NCBI GenBank assembly: GCA_024281055.1
Contig: JAMXLF010000024.1
Span: forward strand, 1-64,000
Direction of reading: 5' to 3'
From: Geobacteraceae bacterium
Lineage (GTDB): Bacteria > Desulfobacterota > Desulfuromonadia > Geobacterales > Geobacteraceae
DNA: 64,000 nt
The translations under genes and the position numbers were made by a program. Shown in pieces: positions 34,926 through 43,213 of this stretch (position 1 is its first letter; each line of letters opens with the position of its first letter). The notes below the pieces were generated by a model. That model saw only the letters and a program-made list of their open reading frames with translations, had not been told where the DNA came from and searched no databases.

Positions 34926-35074
34926 TTGACGAGGCGCCCGTTTGCGTGTAATTTGAAACTCTGTTAATGATATGTCGGGAATGGGGGAAAACGGATGGTT
35001 TCCCAGCAACGGAGCAATGGTTATGGAACCGAAGCCGCTCGTGCCAGCAGAATGCTGGCGGAGCGGCTTTTTTT
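34926..35074 (+). ncRNA. Candidate structured leader or small RNA with GGA loops
   Basis: TTGACG (34926) and TAATTT, 17 bases apart, form a possible promoter. The following RNA can form GGGAAA-ACGGATGG-TTTCCC, whose loop carries a GGA, then GGTT-ATGG-AACC. It ends in a strong terminator, AAGCCGCTC...GAGCGGCTT with inner GCCAGC/GCTGGC (35032-35069), plus T run. The CGGATG loop resembles CsrA/RsmE binding sites. It could be a CsrA-binding RNA or an attenuator for the gene at 35099. Confidence 0.45.
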
Positions 35075-35098
35075 GTGCGCCGGAAAGGATGAGCCGAT

Positions 35099-35545
35099 AT
35101 GAAACAGGCTTGGACAGTTCTGCTGGCCCTGGTCGTCCTGTCGGGTGATGCATGGGGCGAGACCTACCGTTGGATTGACTCCAGGGGCGAGATGCACTTC
35201 ACCGACAACCTCGCTTCCGTTCCGAAACAGTACCGGCAGCAGGCTGCGACCGGGGACGATATCACCCTTGAGGACCCTGATGTGCGCGCCTCGGTGGCCA
35301 ATGACCGCCGGAGAGCCGCTGCTGTCCGCGAAGAAGAGGCGCGGAAAGAATGGGTGCGGGAGCAGGAATACCAGAACGAGGTGTATGTCCGCAGAGAGGC
35401 CGAGGCAAGGGCCCGCTGGCAGCGGGAGCGTGAGGCGGAGCGTGAGAGGCAGGCCAGAGCCCGGCGCAGGGAGCATTTCCAGTCAGTCAAGAATAAGGCG
35501 CTGGGTCGGAGCCGTCGGCAGACGGAACAGGATGATGATGACTGA
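35099..35545 (+). CDS. DUF4124-type exported protein
   Basis: The 148-residue protein has a signal peptide (MKQAWTVLLALVVLSGDAWG) and a short DUF4124 domain at about 20-65 (YRWIDSRGEMHFTDNLASVP). A long arginine/glutamate-rich coiled-coil-like tail (90-148) follows. DUF4124 proteins are small periplasmic proteins of unknown function. The gene follows the terminator at 35032-35074 by 25 bases, with GGAAAGGATG upstream of the start. Confidence 0.8.
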   Translation: MKQAWTVLLALVVLSGDAWGETYRWIDSRGEMHFTDNLASVPKQYRQQAATGDDITLEDPDVRASVANDRRRAAAVREEEARKEWVREQEYQNEVYVRREAEARARWQREREAERERQARARRREHFQSVKNKALGRSRRQTEQDDDD

Positions 35546-35680
35546 GCCCATCTCCGCTGCGCTTTCAACGTTGATTGGCGGTGGTGCGGCAGGTGCCGAG
35601 ACCGCTGGGAACCATGATTTCGGTAGTCACCTTTTGATGTTCCAGACGGATCTTTTGTCCAACGGCCATGGAGGCAACTC

Positions 35681-37357
35681 ATGAATATGCGCATTGCAAT
35701 CGTCACCGTGCTGCTCCTCCTCGCCTGGCCTCCGGTTGGTGGTGGCGCCGAGATGTACCAGGTGACGGCGGTGTCGCGCATCACAGGCGTGACGGTCTAT
35801 GCCGACCGGGCACTGGTGACGCGCAGTGCAGCCCTGACCCTCAAGGCGGGGACCAACCTGATCACCTTCGCCAACCTTCCGCTGCTCATGGCCGAGGACT
35901 CGCTTCGGGCGGAAGGGAAGGGGACCGGCCAGGCGCGCATCGCCGGGCTCACCATGAAGACGGTTTTCCTCGAACGCCTCCAGGAGAAGCGCGTGCACGA
36001 ACTGGAGGAGGAGATCCGCACCCTCAGGCGCAAGGTGGAGAGCCTCGAGGCTCGAAGCAAGGCGCTCGCCGCCCAGCGGGCCTTCATCGACTCGGTTCGC
36101 GTAGGCTGGGGGGAGCGCATCTCCAAGGAACTTGCCATTGGCAAACCGACCTCCGCCGAACTGGGGGAAGCGGTGAAGTTCGTTGGCGACGGGATCGGCA
36201 GGGTCGAGGAACAGCTCAACGATGCCGAAGCCGAAAAAAAGCCGCTGGTTGAGCGGATCGCGGCCCTGGAAAAGGAACTTGAACAGAGCCGGGGTGGGAG
36301 GAAAAAGGAGGTGCGGGCCGTGGAGGTTGCCATCGAGGCCGCCCGGCCGATGGAGTTTACCCTCAACCTTTCCTACGTGATTGGCCAAGCTCGCTGGGAG
36401 CCGGCCTACGACGTTCGCCTGGCCACCGACGACAAGAGCGCCGAACTGGTCTACCGGGCCATGGTCTGGCAGAAGACGGGGGAGGACTGGCAGGGGGTGC
36501 GCCTCTCCCTCTCCACCGCCAGACCGGAGGTCGGAGGAGCGCCGCCGGAGCTCGTGCCGTGGCACGTTGGTCTGTACGAACCCCCGCGCCCCCACGCTTA
36601 CGGGCGGGCTTCCGGCTACCCGATGGGCGGGGTTGCGGCTTCGGCAGCGCCCATGTCCCTGAAACTGGGGGCAGTGGAGAGGGCCGGGGAGGCAAGAGAG
36701 CCCGAGGAAGCGGCCCTTCCCCTGTCGGCTTTGGTCACCGAGGGGTTGACCTCGGTGCTCTTCACGGTCTCTCAGCCGGTGGACATCCCCGCCGACGGGA
36801 CGCGGCAAGGGAGTGTCATCGCGCTTGAGCGGGTGCCCGTCACGGCGGAGTTTGTCACGGTGCCCAAGCTCTCCTCCCGGGTCTACCTGAAATCGGCGGT
36901 GGTCAACAACACGGCCTATCCGCTCCTGGCCGGGCCGGTGAATGTCTTCAACGACAACACCTTTACGGGAAAGGCCGTGCTCAAGACCGTTGCGGCCGGC
37001 GAGAAGTTCGACCTCTTCTTTGGCGCCGACGACCAGCTGAAGGTAAAGCGCGAAGTGGCTAAAAGTCGCAAGGATGCCGGTCTGCTCGGTGGCAACCGGA
37101 TGAGTTGGCGCTGTACCGTGGAACTGGAGAATTTCAAGAAGGAGGCGGTGACTGTCACCCTCATGGACCAGCTCCCCCTGGCGGGAAACGAGGAGATAAA
37201 GGTGAGCCTTGCCGAAGCGGTCCCCCGGCCGGACGAGACCAGGCAGGACGGGACGCTGGTCTGGAATGTGCCTCTCAAACCGGGGGAGAAGCGGAAAATT
37301 CTCTACGAAATCGCCGTCGAGTATCCGAAGGGGCGGGAACTTACCGGTGTTGAATAA
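35681..37357 (+). CDS. MuiA-like (DUF4140/DUF4139) exported protein
   Basis: This 558-residue protein has a signal peptide (MNMRIAIVTVLLLLAWPPVG) and a DUF4140 N-terminal domain (SRITGVTVYADRALVTRS). A coiled coil runs at about 100-220, followed by a large DUF4139 beta domain (LNLSYVIGQARWEPAYDVRL; LPLAGNEEIKVSL). It belongs to the mucoidy-inhibitor A family, best known by name only; a polysaccharide- or envelope-related role is presumed. GGAGGCAACTC lies upstream of the ATG. Confidence 0.85.
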   Translation: MNMRIAIVTVLLLLAWPPVGGGAEMYQVTAVSRITGVTVYADRALVTRSAALTLKAGTNLITFANLPLLMAEDSLRAEGKGTGQARIAGLTMKTVFLERLQEKRVHELEEEIRTLRRKVESLEARSKALAAQRAFIDSVRVGWGERISKELAIGKPTSAELGEAVKFVGDGIGRVEEQLNDAEAEKKPLVERIAALEKELEQSRGGRKKEVRAVEVAIEAARPMEFTLNLSYVIGQARWEPAYDVRLATDDKSAELVYRAMVWQKTGEDWQGVRLSLSTARPEVGGAPPELVPWHVGLYEPPRPHAYGRASGYPMGGVAASAAPMSLKLGAVERAGEAREPEEAALPLSALVTEGLTSVLFTVSQPVDIPADGTRQGSVIALERVPVTAEFVTVPKLSSRVYLKSAVVNNTAYPLLAGPVNVFNDNTFTGKAVLKTVAAGEKFDLFFGADDQLKVKREVAKSRKDAGLLGGNRMSWRCTVELENFKKEAVTVTLMDQLPLAGNEEIKVSLAEAVPRPDETRQDGTLVWNVPLKPGEKRKILYEIAVEYPKGRELTGVE

Positions 37358-37478
37358 CCGCTAGCTGCACGGCATGGCCCGGAGTGCGCTTTTCGGAGGA
37401 CGGCCATGGCTGGCAGGAGCAGGGAAAAAACATTCCCATGGCGGAACAAAATCAATAATGGTAAGCTTATAATCAAAT

Positions 37479-38081
37479 ATGCGGAACGATCGACGACATA
37501 CTTCCGATGACGACGCCGTGCAGGTCAATTCCTGGCGAAAGGGCGATTTTGCGTCGTTTGAGGCGCTGGTGGGGAAATACCAGAAGCGTATGCTCAACGT
37601 TGCCTTTCGTATCACGGGAGATTACGAAAATGCCTGTGAGGTGGTGCAGGATGCCTTTGTCGCCGCTTTCCGGGGGATCGATTCTTTCCGTGGCTCGGTC
37701 CGCTTTTCCTCTTGGCTGACGGCCCTCGTCATCGCATACTCGCGCGACCGCCTCCAGCAGAGGCCGGTACTGCAAAGAAACGGGGACCATTTTTTTGCCG
37801 CATCGGCCGGAGAGCCTTCCGTTCCCGCCGGCAACGCGACGGACGCTTCGTGCGTCCCTGATGGGGCAGGCATGGACGTTATGAACCGGCATGTGCAGGC
37901 GTGCATCACCAGCATGTTGGCTGATTTTCGGGTGGTGCTCGTGTTGAGTGACCTGCAGAATGTTCCCTGCAGCGAGATCGGCACTATCCTCAGGATTCGG
38001 GAGGCAACGGTGAAGTCCCGGCTGTTCCAGGCCCGGGAAATGGTGAGGGACTACCTGGCACGGACGGTCGGGGAGCGCTGA
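37479..38081 (+). CDS. ECF-like RNA polymerase sigma factor
   Basis: The 200-residue protein has region 2 (FEALVGKYQKRMLNVAFRIT, then ACEVVQDAFVAAFRGIDSF) and region 4 (VLVLSDLQNVPCSEIGTILR, then EATVKSRLFQAREMVRDYL). A longer and less conserved linker than usual joins them. The pattern is that of extracytoplasmic-function sigma factors. The TGA overlaps the ATG of the anti-sigma gene (TGATG). The ATG lacks a strong Shine-Dalgarno. The target genes are unknown. Confidence 0.88.
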   Translation: MRNDRRHTSDDDAVQVNSWRKGDFASFEALVGKYQKRMLNVAFRITGDYENACEVVQDAFVAAFRGIDSFRGSVRFSSWLTALVIAYSRDRLQQRPVLQRNGDHFFAASAGEPSVPAGNATDASCVPDGAGMDVMNRHVQACITSMLADFRVVLVLSDLQNVPCSEIGTILRIREATVKSRLFQAREMVRDYLARTVGER

Positions 38082-38758
38082 TGGACCATATGGAGATTCG
38101 CCGGAAACTTCCGGCCTACCTGGACGATGAAGTCAGTGCCGAGGAAAAGCAGGATATAAAGAAACATCTCGGTAGTTGCGGCATTTGTCGTGGGGCTCTC
38201 GCCGATCTTGAGTTGACGATGTGGCACCTTAAGCGACTCCCCGAAGTCGAGCCGCCTCCATGGCTGTCCAGCAAGATCCTGGCAAAGGTTAAAACCCCGG
38301 CCGAGCCACGTCATGGCCTTTTGCGGCGGTTCCTCTCGTCACTCGGCATGAAGCTGGCGCTCGTGGTGCTTGTCCTTGCTCTGCTCGGCAGCGCGGGATA
38401 TTTCATCCTCCGGGCAATCAGGCCGGAGGAGAAGCCCACCACTTCCCGGACAATTTCGCGTGGGACAGTGCCACGGCCTGTCCCGGCCCCGGCCGCCCCT
38501 CAGGGGCCTGCTGCCATACCTGCGCCTCCACGGGCAGCACCTTCCCTGCCAACATCATCTTCGTCCGGAATGCCCGCTGCCGTTCCACTTCCCCCTCCTC
38601 CCGTTTCTCATCCCGCACCGGCGCGCACACCTGCCCCATCTCCTGCCCTGCACGATGAGGAATCGCGACCAGCAGATGAGACAGCTCTGCCGGGGAAAGA
38701 AGCGGTGCAGCCGTTTGGTCAGGAGGGGCAGGGTGCGCCGCAGGATGAGAAGCGATAG
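38081..38758 (+). CDS. Zinc-finger anti-sigma factor
   Basis: The 225-residue membrane protein has an N-terminal ZAS-type zinc motif H-x3-C-x2-C (HLGSCGIC) at about residues 29-36, a transmembrane helix at about 89-110 (LALVVLVLALLGSAGYFIL), and a Pro/Ala-rich periplasmic tail. It should hold the upstream sigma factor inactive at the membrane. Its stop is followed without a gap, in the same frame, by the CorA remnant at 38759. Confidence 0.87.
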   Translation: MDHMEIRRKLPAYLDDEVSAEEKQDIKKHLGSCGICRGALADLELTMWHLKRLPEVEPPPWLSSKILAKVKTPAEPRHGLLRRFLSSLGMKLALVVLVLALLGSAGYFILRAIRPEEKPTTSRTISRGTVPRPVPAPAAPQGPAAIPAPPRAAPSLPTSSSSGMPAAVPLPPPPVSHPAPARTPAPSPALHDEESRPADETALPGKEAVQPFGQEGQGAPQDEKR

Positions 38759-38914
38759 CTCTATCCCCTCACCTTCATTGCAGGAGTCTACGGCATGAAC
38801 TTCCAGAACATGTCCGAACTCCACTGGCAGTGGGGGGACTTCGGCACGCTCGGGATCACGTCCACCGTTGCCCTTGCCATGCTCGTCTATTTCAAACGGA
38901 AAAGGTTGCTTTAG
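38759..38914 (+). pseudogene. Remnant of CorA magnesium transporter C-terminus
   Basis: Reading on in the anti-sigma frame after its stop gives LYPLTFIAGVYGMNFQNM, then SELHWQWGDFGTLGITSTV, then a hydrophobic segment ending YFKRKRLL and a stop. This is the signature end of CorA: first helix end, GMN motif, periplasmic loop (usually MPEL, here MSEL) and second helix. Only about 51 of some 320 residues remain. An ATG at 38795 with GCAGGAG upstream could in principle still make a 39-residue peptide. Confidence 0.75.
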
Positions 38915-39052
38915 CAGAGGACCTAAGCGCCTCTTGTCATCTCCTTACCCATCGATAAGCGATTTCACCCTGCCCCACCCTGTTTTGATACCTCTGATCA
39001 GCCCCATGGAGTGCCGGTTGGCGATAAAGACGAAAGGCGGTGTATTTCTTCC

Positions 39053-39081
39053 TTGACGCGTCAGGGTTTATTACATAGATT
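39053..39081 (+). promoter_or_regulatory. Sigma-70 promoter before the SUI1-like gene
   Basis: TTGACG (39053-39058) and TAGATT (39076-39081) are 17 bases apart, about 70 bases before the ATG at 39153. The rest of 38915-39152 shows nothing further. Confidence 0.6.
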
Positions 39082-39152
39082 CGCTCCATGTCGCGGTAGG
39101 AAGGGATTTGTCTCTAGGTCTCTATCCGCTCATTGATTGGAAAGGAAACAGA

Positions 39153-39518
39153 ATGGCGAAGGAAACGAAGGGTGATGCGCCACTCGTCTGGTCGTCGGAG
39201 CTTGGGCGGATATGCCCAGACTGCGGCAGACCGGTGGCGGGGTGTACATGCCGGGGGCAGAAGAGTCGTCCCGCCGGTGACGGCATCGTTCGGGTGCGGC
39301 GGGAGAGCAAGGGGCGGGGCGGGAAGACGGTAACCGTGGTGAGCGGCATCCCCCTTGACGAAGGGGCGCTGAAGGTGCTGGCCGGTGAACTAAAGCGTCG
39401 TTGCGGAAGTGGCGGCACGGTGAAGGATGGAGAGGTCGAGATTCAGGGCGACCACAGTGAACTGCTGGTCGCGGAACTCACCCGCAGTGGGTTTCGGGTA
39501 AAGCGGTCAGGGGGGTGA
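39153..39518 (+). CDS. SUI1/eIF1-like translation factor (YciH family)
   Basis: This 121-residue protein has an N-terminal short cysteine motif (CPDCGRPVAGCTC) and a C-terminal SUI1 domain (about 50-120) with RGGKTVTVVSGIPLD and ELKRRCGSGGTVKDGEVEIQ. YciH-like proteins resemble eukaryotic eIF1 and affect start-codon fidelity. ATG 39153 follows AAAGGAAAC and is preferred over an upstream in-frame start at 39108. It is monocistronic between its promoter and the fatty-acid ligase gene. Confidence 0.88.
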   Translation: MAKETKGDAPLVWSSELGRICPDCGRPVAGCTCRGQKSRPAGDGIVRVRRESKGRGGKTVTVVSGIPLDEGALKVLAGELKRRCGSGGTVKDGEVEIQGDHSELLVAELTRSGFRVKRSGG

Positions 39519-39679
39519 GATGTGGTTGAGGGTCAGGAGGGTGACCGGATGCAAAAATTATAATACTCTGTTTTAAAATCCTTGACTTGATGTCATGGTC
39601 GTGATAATCATTAAAACCCTTTTATATCAAATGGTTGTGGGGCGTAATGGTTGCATTGCGCCATGGGGGAGGAGCGCGT

Positions 39680-41338
39680 ATGGCACAGCAGCTTGAGTTC
39701 ACCGTTGGAGGACTTCTGGACCACATTGCCGGACGGTACCCGGACAGAGATGCCCTCGTGTATCCCGAGCGGGAGCTTCGCTACACCTGGCGCGAGTTCA
39801 ACGATGTCTGCCGGCAGGTCGCCAAGGGGCTTCTGAAGCTTGGGATACGAAAAGGGGAGCATATCTCCATCTGGGCCTACAACGTTCCGGAGTGGGTCAT
39901 TCTCCAGTTCGCCACCGCCAAGATCGGGGCGGTCCTCGTCACGATCAATACGAGCTACAAATCGGCAGAACTGGAGTACATCCTCAGCCAGTCCGACTCC
40001 ACGACCCTATTCCTCGTCAAGTCGTTCAAGGATACCGACTATGTCCAGACCCTCTGCAATGTGGTTCCCGAGTTACCGACGGCCGAACCCGGGAAACTCG
40101 CGAGTGCGAAGCTTCCGTTCCTCAAGAACGTCTTTTTCATCGGTGCCGAGACTCCGGCGGGGATGTTCAATTTTGAGCGGATCCTGGAACTCGGGAAGGA
40201 CGTCCCGGAAGGAGAGCTGACAGAGGTGGAGCAGACCCTTGACTGCCACGAGGTGATCAACATGCAGTACACCTCGGGAACCACCGGCTTTCCCAAGGGG
40301 GTGATGCTGACCCATTTCAATGTCGTCAATAACGGCTTCAACATCGGCGAGTGCATGTGCTTCACGGAAAACGACCGTCTCTGCATTCCGGTCCCCTTCT
40401 TCCATTGCTTCGGCTGCGTGCTCGGCGTCATGGCGTGCGTGACCCACGGTTCCGCCATGGTGCCGGTGGAGATTTTCGATCCCCTCAAGGTCCTCCAGAC
40501 CATCGAAAAGGAGCGCTGCACCGCGGTGCACGGCGTTCCCACCATGTTCATCGCCGAGCTGGAGCATCCCGAGTTTTCGCAGTTCGACCTGACGAGCCTC
40601 CGTAGCGGGATCATGGCCGGAAGCCCCTGCCCCATCGAGGTGATGAAGCGTGTGATCCGCGACATGCACGCCTCCGAGATTACCATCGCCTATGGTCAGA
40701 CAGAATCGTCGCCGGTCATCACCCAGACACGAACCGACGACCCCATCGAGCTGCGCGTCGCCACGGTCGGCCGGGCGCTCCCCGACGTGGAGGTGAAAAT
40801 CGTCGACATCGAAACCGGCGTCACCCTCCCTCCCGGCAAACAGGGAGAATTATGCACCCGCGGCTATCTCGTCATGAAGGGGTACTACAAGATGCCCGAG
40901 GAGACGGCAAAGGCGATCGACAAGGACAACTGGCTCCATACCGGCGATCTGGCGGTCATGGACGAGAACGGCTACTGCAAGATCACCGGCCGGATCAAGA
41001 ACATGATCATCCGGGGCGGCGAAAACATTTATCCGCGGGAGATCGAGGAGTTCCTCTATACCCACCCGAACATTTCCGACGTCCAGGTGTACGGTGTCCC
41101 TGACCGGAAGTACGGTGAGCAGGTGATGGCGGCGGTCATCCTGAAGAAGGGGGTGAGCATGACCGAAGACGAGGTGCGTGAGTTCTGCAAGGGGAAGATC
41201 GCCAACTACAAGATCCCCAGGTATGTAAAATTCGTCGACTCTTACCCCATGACTGCTTCGGGAAAAATCCAGAAGTTCAAGCTGCGGGAGATTGCGATCA
41301 AGGAGCTGCACCTGGAGGACTCCGGCGAGACTGTTTAG
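39680..41338 (+). CDS. AMP-forming acyl-CoA synthetase
   Basis: The 552-residue adenylate-forming ligase activates a fatty or other carboxylic acid to its CoA thioester. The A3 motif YTSGTTGFPKGVMLTH is at about 198-213, YGQTESSP at about 341, the TGDLAVMDENGY motif at about 423, and the catalytic lysine in ASGKIQKFKLRE near the C-terminus. It most resembles medium- to long-chain FadD/FadK-type enzymes. The start after GGGGGAGGAG at 39680 is well supported. TTGACT near 39582 may belong to its promoter. Confidence 0.9.
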   Translation: MAQQLEFTVGGLLDHIAGRYPDRDALVYPERELRYTWREFNDVCRQVAKGLLKLGIRKGEHISIWAYNVPEWVILQFATAKIGAVLVTINTSYKSAELEYILSQSDSTTLFLVKSFKDTDYVQTLCNVVPELPTAEPGKLASAKLPFLKNVFFIGAETPAGMFNFERILELGKDVPEGELTEVEQTLDCHEVINMQYTSGTTGFPKGVMLTHFNVVNNGFNIGECMCFTENDRLCIPVPFFHCFGCVLGVMACVTHGSAMVPVEIFDPLKVLQTIEKERCTAVHGVPTMFIAELEHPEFSQFDLTSLRSGIMAGSPCPIEVMKRVIRDMHASEITIAYGQTESSPVITQTRTDDPIELRVATVGRALPDVEVKIVDIETGVTLPPGKQGELCTRGYLVMKGYYKMPEETAKAIDKDNWLHTGDLAVMDENGYCKITGRIKNMIIRGGENIYPREIEEFLYTHPNISDVQVYGVPDRKYGEQVMAAVILKKGVSMTEDEVREFCKGKIANYKIPRYVKFVDSYPMTASGKIQKFKLREIAIKELHLEDSGETV

Positions 41339-41408
41339 CCCGCCGATATTTCTGCTTTTCCGCTCCTGCTGAGTGCTGTGTTTGAACCTTACTCAAGAGG
41401 TATCGACG

Positions 41409-41555
41409 ATGCGAAATTTTGCCCTTGGCCTCCTGCTGTTTCTTTTTATTGCCTGTTTCATCGCCATCATCGTCGAGGAGCTGTTCCTCGGCGGCAGGCG
41501 GAAGCGGCGGCTCATGCGAAAGACGCGAATGCAGGCGAATACCGATTCGAATTAA
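41409..41555 (+). CDS. Small single-helix membrane protein
   Basis: This 48-residue protein has one hydrophobic helix (FALGLLLFLFIACFIAIIVE) followed by a basic tail (GGRRKRRLMRKTRMQ). AAGAGG lies upstream of the ATG. It sits between the acyl-CoA ligase and the M24 peptidase, 26 bases before the latter, and is probably cotranscribed with it. The function is unknown. Confidence 0.6.
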   Translation: MRNFALGLLLFLFIACFIAIIVEELFLGGRRKRRLMRKTRMQANTDSN

Positions 41556-41581
41556 CCCATATGAACTGACCCGGAGGAGAA

Positions 41582-42772
41582 ATGCGCATTACCCCCACCG
41601 CTGAACTGGAGATTCGTTACCGGAAACTGCAGGCCTATATGGCCGAGGCTGGCCTCGATGCGGTGATCGTTGCCCAGAATGCCGATCTCTTCTATTTTAC
41701 CGGTACCATTCAGAGCGGCAATCTCTATGTGCCGGTTGAAGGCGAACCCCTTTACATGGTCCGCAAGGAATTCCTGCGGGCCCGGATGGAATCGGGGTTG
41801 AAAGAAGTGGTACCGTTTCGGAGCATGAAAGACCTCCCCGCAATCCTCGCTAATTACGGATACCACCAGCCCCAGCGCGTCGGTATGGAGCTCGATGTTC
41901 TCCCGGTCGGATTTTTCCAGCGCTACGAAAAGCTGTTCCCGGGGGCGGAGTTCATCGATGCCACTCCTCTCATCCGTCGGGTCCGGATGATAAAAAGCCA
42001 CTACGAGATGCATATCCTCATGGACGCCGCCAACCAGGTAGACAAGGTGTATCGGCGGGCGAAGGAAGTGATCCGGGAGGGAATGAGCGACCTGGAGCTG
42101 GCCGCGGAACTCGAGTTTGTGGCTCGCAAGGAAGGGCATCAGGGCCTCATCAGGATGCGCGGGTTTAACTCGGAGCTCTTCTATGCCCATATCTTTTCCG
42201 GCGCGGATAGCGCGGTTCCGGCTTACGTGGACACCCCTCTCGGTGGGGTAGGGCTTACGCCGGCCTTCGGCCAGGGGGCGAGTTGGAAGCATATCGCCCG
42301 GAACGAACCAATCATCGTCGACTTCGCCGGCAGTTTCGACGGCTACCTTGTGGACCAGACACGCCTGTTTGCCGTTGGAGGCCTTTCGGATAAGCTGAAA
42401 AAGGGGTACGAGGATATGCTCAAGGTCCAGGAGCGGATGATGCTTCTTGCGCAAAACCGCCCGACCTGGGGGACGCTCTATGAAGAGTGTCTGGCGCTGG
42501 CCCTGAAAATGGGGTATGCCGATAACTTCATGGGGAACAAAGGTGCCCAGGTATCGTTTATTGGTCATGGAATCGGCATCGAGATAGACGAGTTTCCCTT
42601 CATCGCGCGGGGATTTAACGATATGCCGCTGGAACCGGGGATGGTTTTCGCCTTCGAGCCGAAACTCGTCTTTCCCGGCGAAGGGGCGGTCGGCATCGAG
42701 AACACCTTTTTCCTGACTGAAGACGGCATTAAACAGCTTACCTTCTCCGAAGAGAAGCTGGCGATCCTGTAA
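41582..42772 (+). CDS. M24 family metallopeptidase (Xaa-Pro type)
   Basis: The 396-residue protein has an N-terminal creatinase-like domain (1-150) and a C-terminal pita-bread fold. Metal ligands appear in VDFAGSFDGYLVDQTR (two Asp), GHGIGIEIDEFP (His), FEPKLVF (Glu) and GIENTFF (Glu). It probably cleaves X-Pro dipeptides or acts on another amide. CGGAGGAGAA precedes the ATG. Confidence 0.9.
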   Translation: MRITPTAELEIRYRKLQAYMAEAGLDAVIVAQNADLFYFTGTIQSGNLYVPVEGEPLYMVRKEFLRARMESGLKEVVPFRSMKDLPAILANYGYHQPQRVGMELDVLPVGFFQRYEKLFPGAEFIDATPLIRRVRMIKSHYEMHILMDAANQVDKVYRRAKEVIREGMSDLELAAELEFVARKEGHQGLIRMRGFNSELFYAHIFSGADSAVPAYVDTPLGGVGLTPAFGQGASWKHIARNEPIIVDFAGSFDGYLVDQTRLFAVGGLSDKLKKGYEDMLKVQERMMLLAQNRPTWGTLYEECLALALKMGYADNFMGNKGAQVSFIGHGIGIEIDEFPFIARGFNDMPLEPGMVFAFEPKLVFPGEGAVGIENTFFLTEDGIKQLTFSEEKLAIL

Positions 42773-43213
42773 AACACGCCGAAAATTTTTGTTGAATTTA
42801 ATGCAGCGTGATGGTATAAATCGTTGCACATTTTTTTGTATACAGTATACTAAAAACAAATTTCTCCGCACCGTAAACGTTCTATCCCAGTTGTTATCTC
42901 AGTTGTTTAGGCCGGTTTTCGGCCGACATGTGGCGCTGGCAACAATGCTGTTCCTAGCGTTGCAAACTGCTAAAGATAAGAAAATATTAAATAAAATATT
43001 GTTATTTCAAGGTTGGCCTGCTTCCGCAGGCTGGTTACAGCGGCGCACAGAGGAGTCTATCCGCCAGAATTGTGAACGGGCTTTCGCCGGGTCCGTTTCC
43101 TTGTCATCTTGCTGGATATCAGTGCAGGAAAGGAGGGATCCGGAAAACTCTTTTGTTTGCAATGAACATTCTGCTTCACCTCAACCCCAACAGTCGAAAG
43201 GAGATCAGGCACC
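42773..43213 (+). promoter_or_regulatory. Long upstream region of citrate synthase with a palindromic operator
   Basis: These 441 bases hold no convincing gene. A perfect palindrome GTATAC-A-GTATAC lies at 42838-42850 in AT-rich DNA, an arrangement typical of GntR-family operators. Further on come GGCCGGTTTTCGGCC, an AT-rich stretch near 42980-43005, and a small GCCTGCTTCCGCAGGC hairpin. The length suggests regulated transcription of gltA. The regulator is unknown; in Geobacter sulfurreducens gltA is reported to be repressed by HgtR, but I cannot show that this is its site. Confidence 0.55.

Noticed and set aside
34995-35096. Small frame beginning ATGGTTTCCCAG across the terminator before the DUF4124 gene
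   Set aside because: It runs through a strong terminator stem, so translation is unlikely; the region is better explained as structured RNA.
38795-38914. Stand-alone 39-residue peptide gene with GCAGGAG upstream
   Set aside because: The sequence is the CorA C-terminus, so a gene remnant is the simpler explanation; translation remains possible but is unproven.
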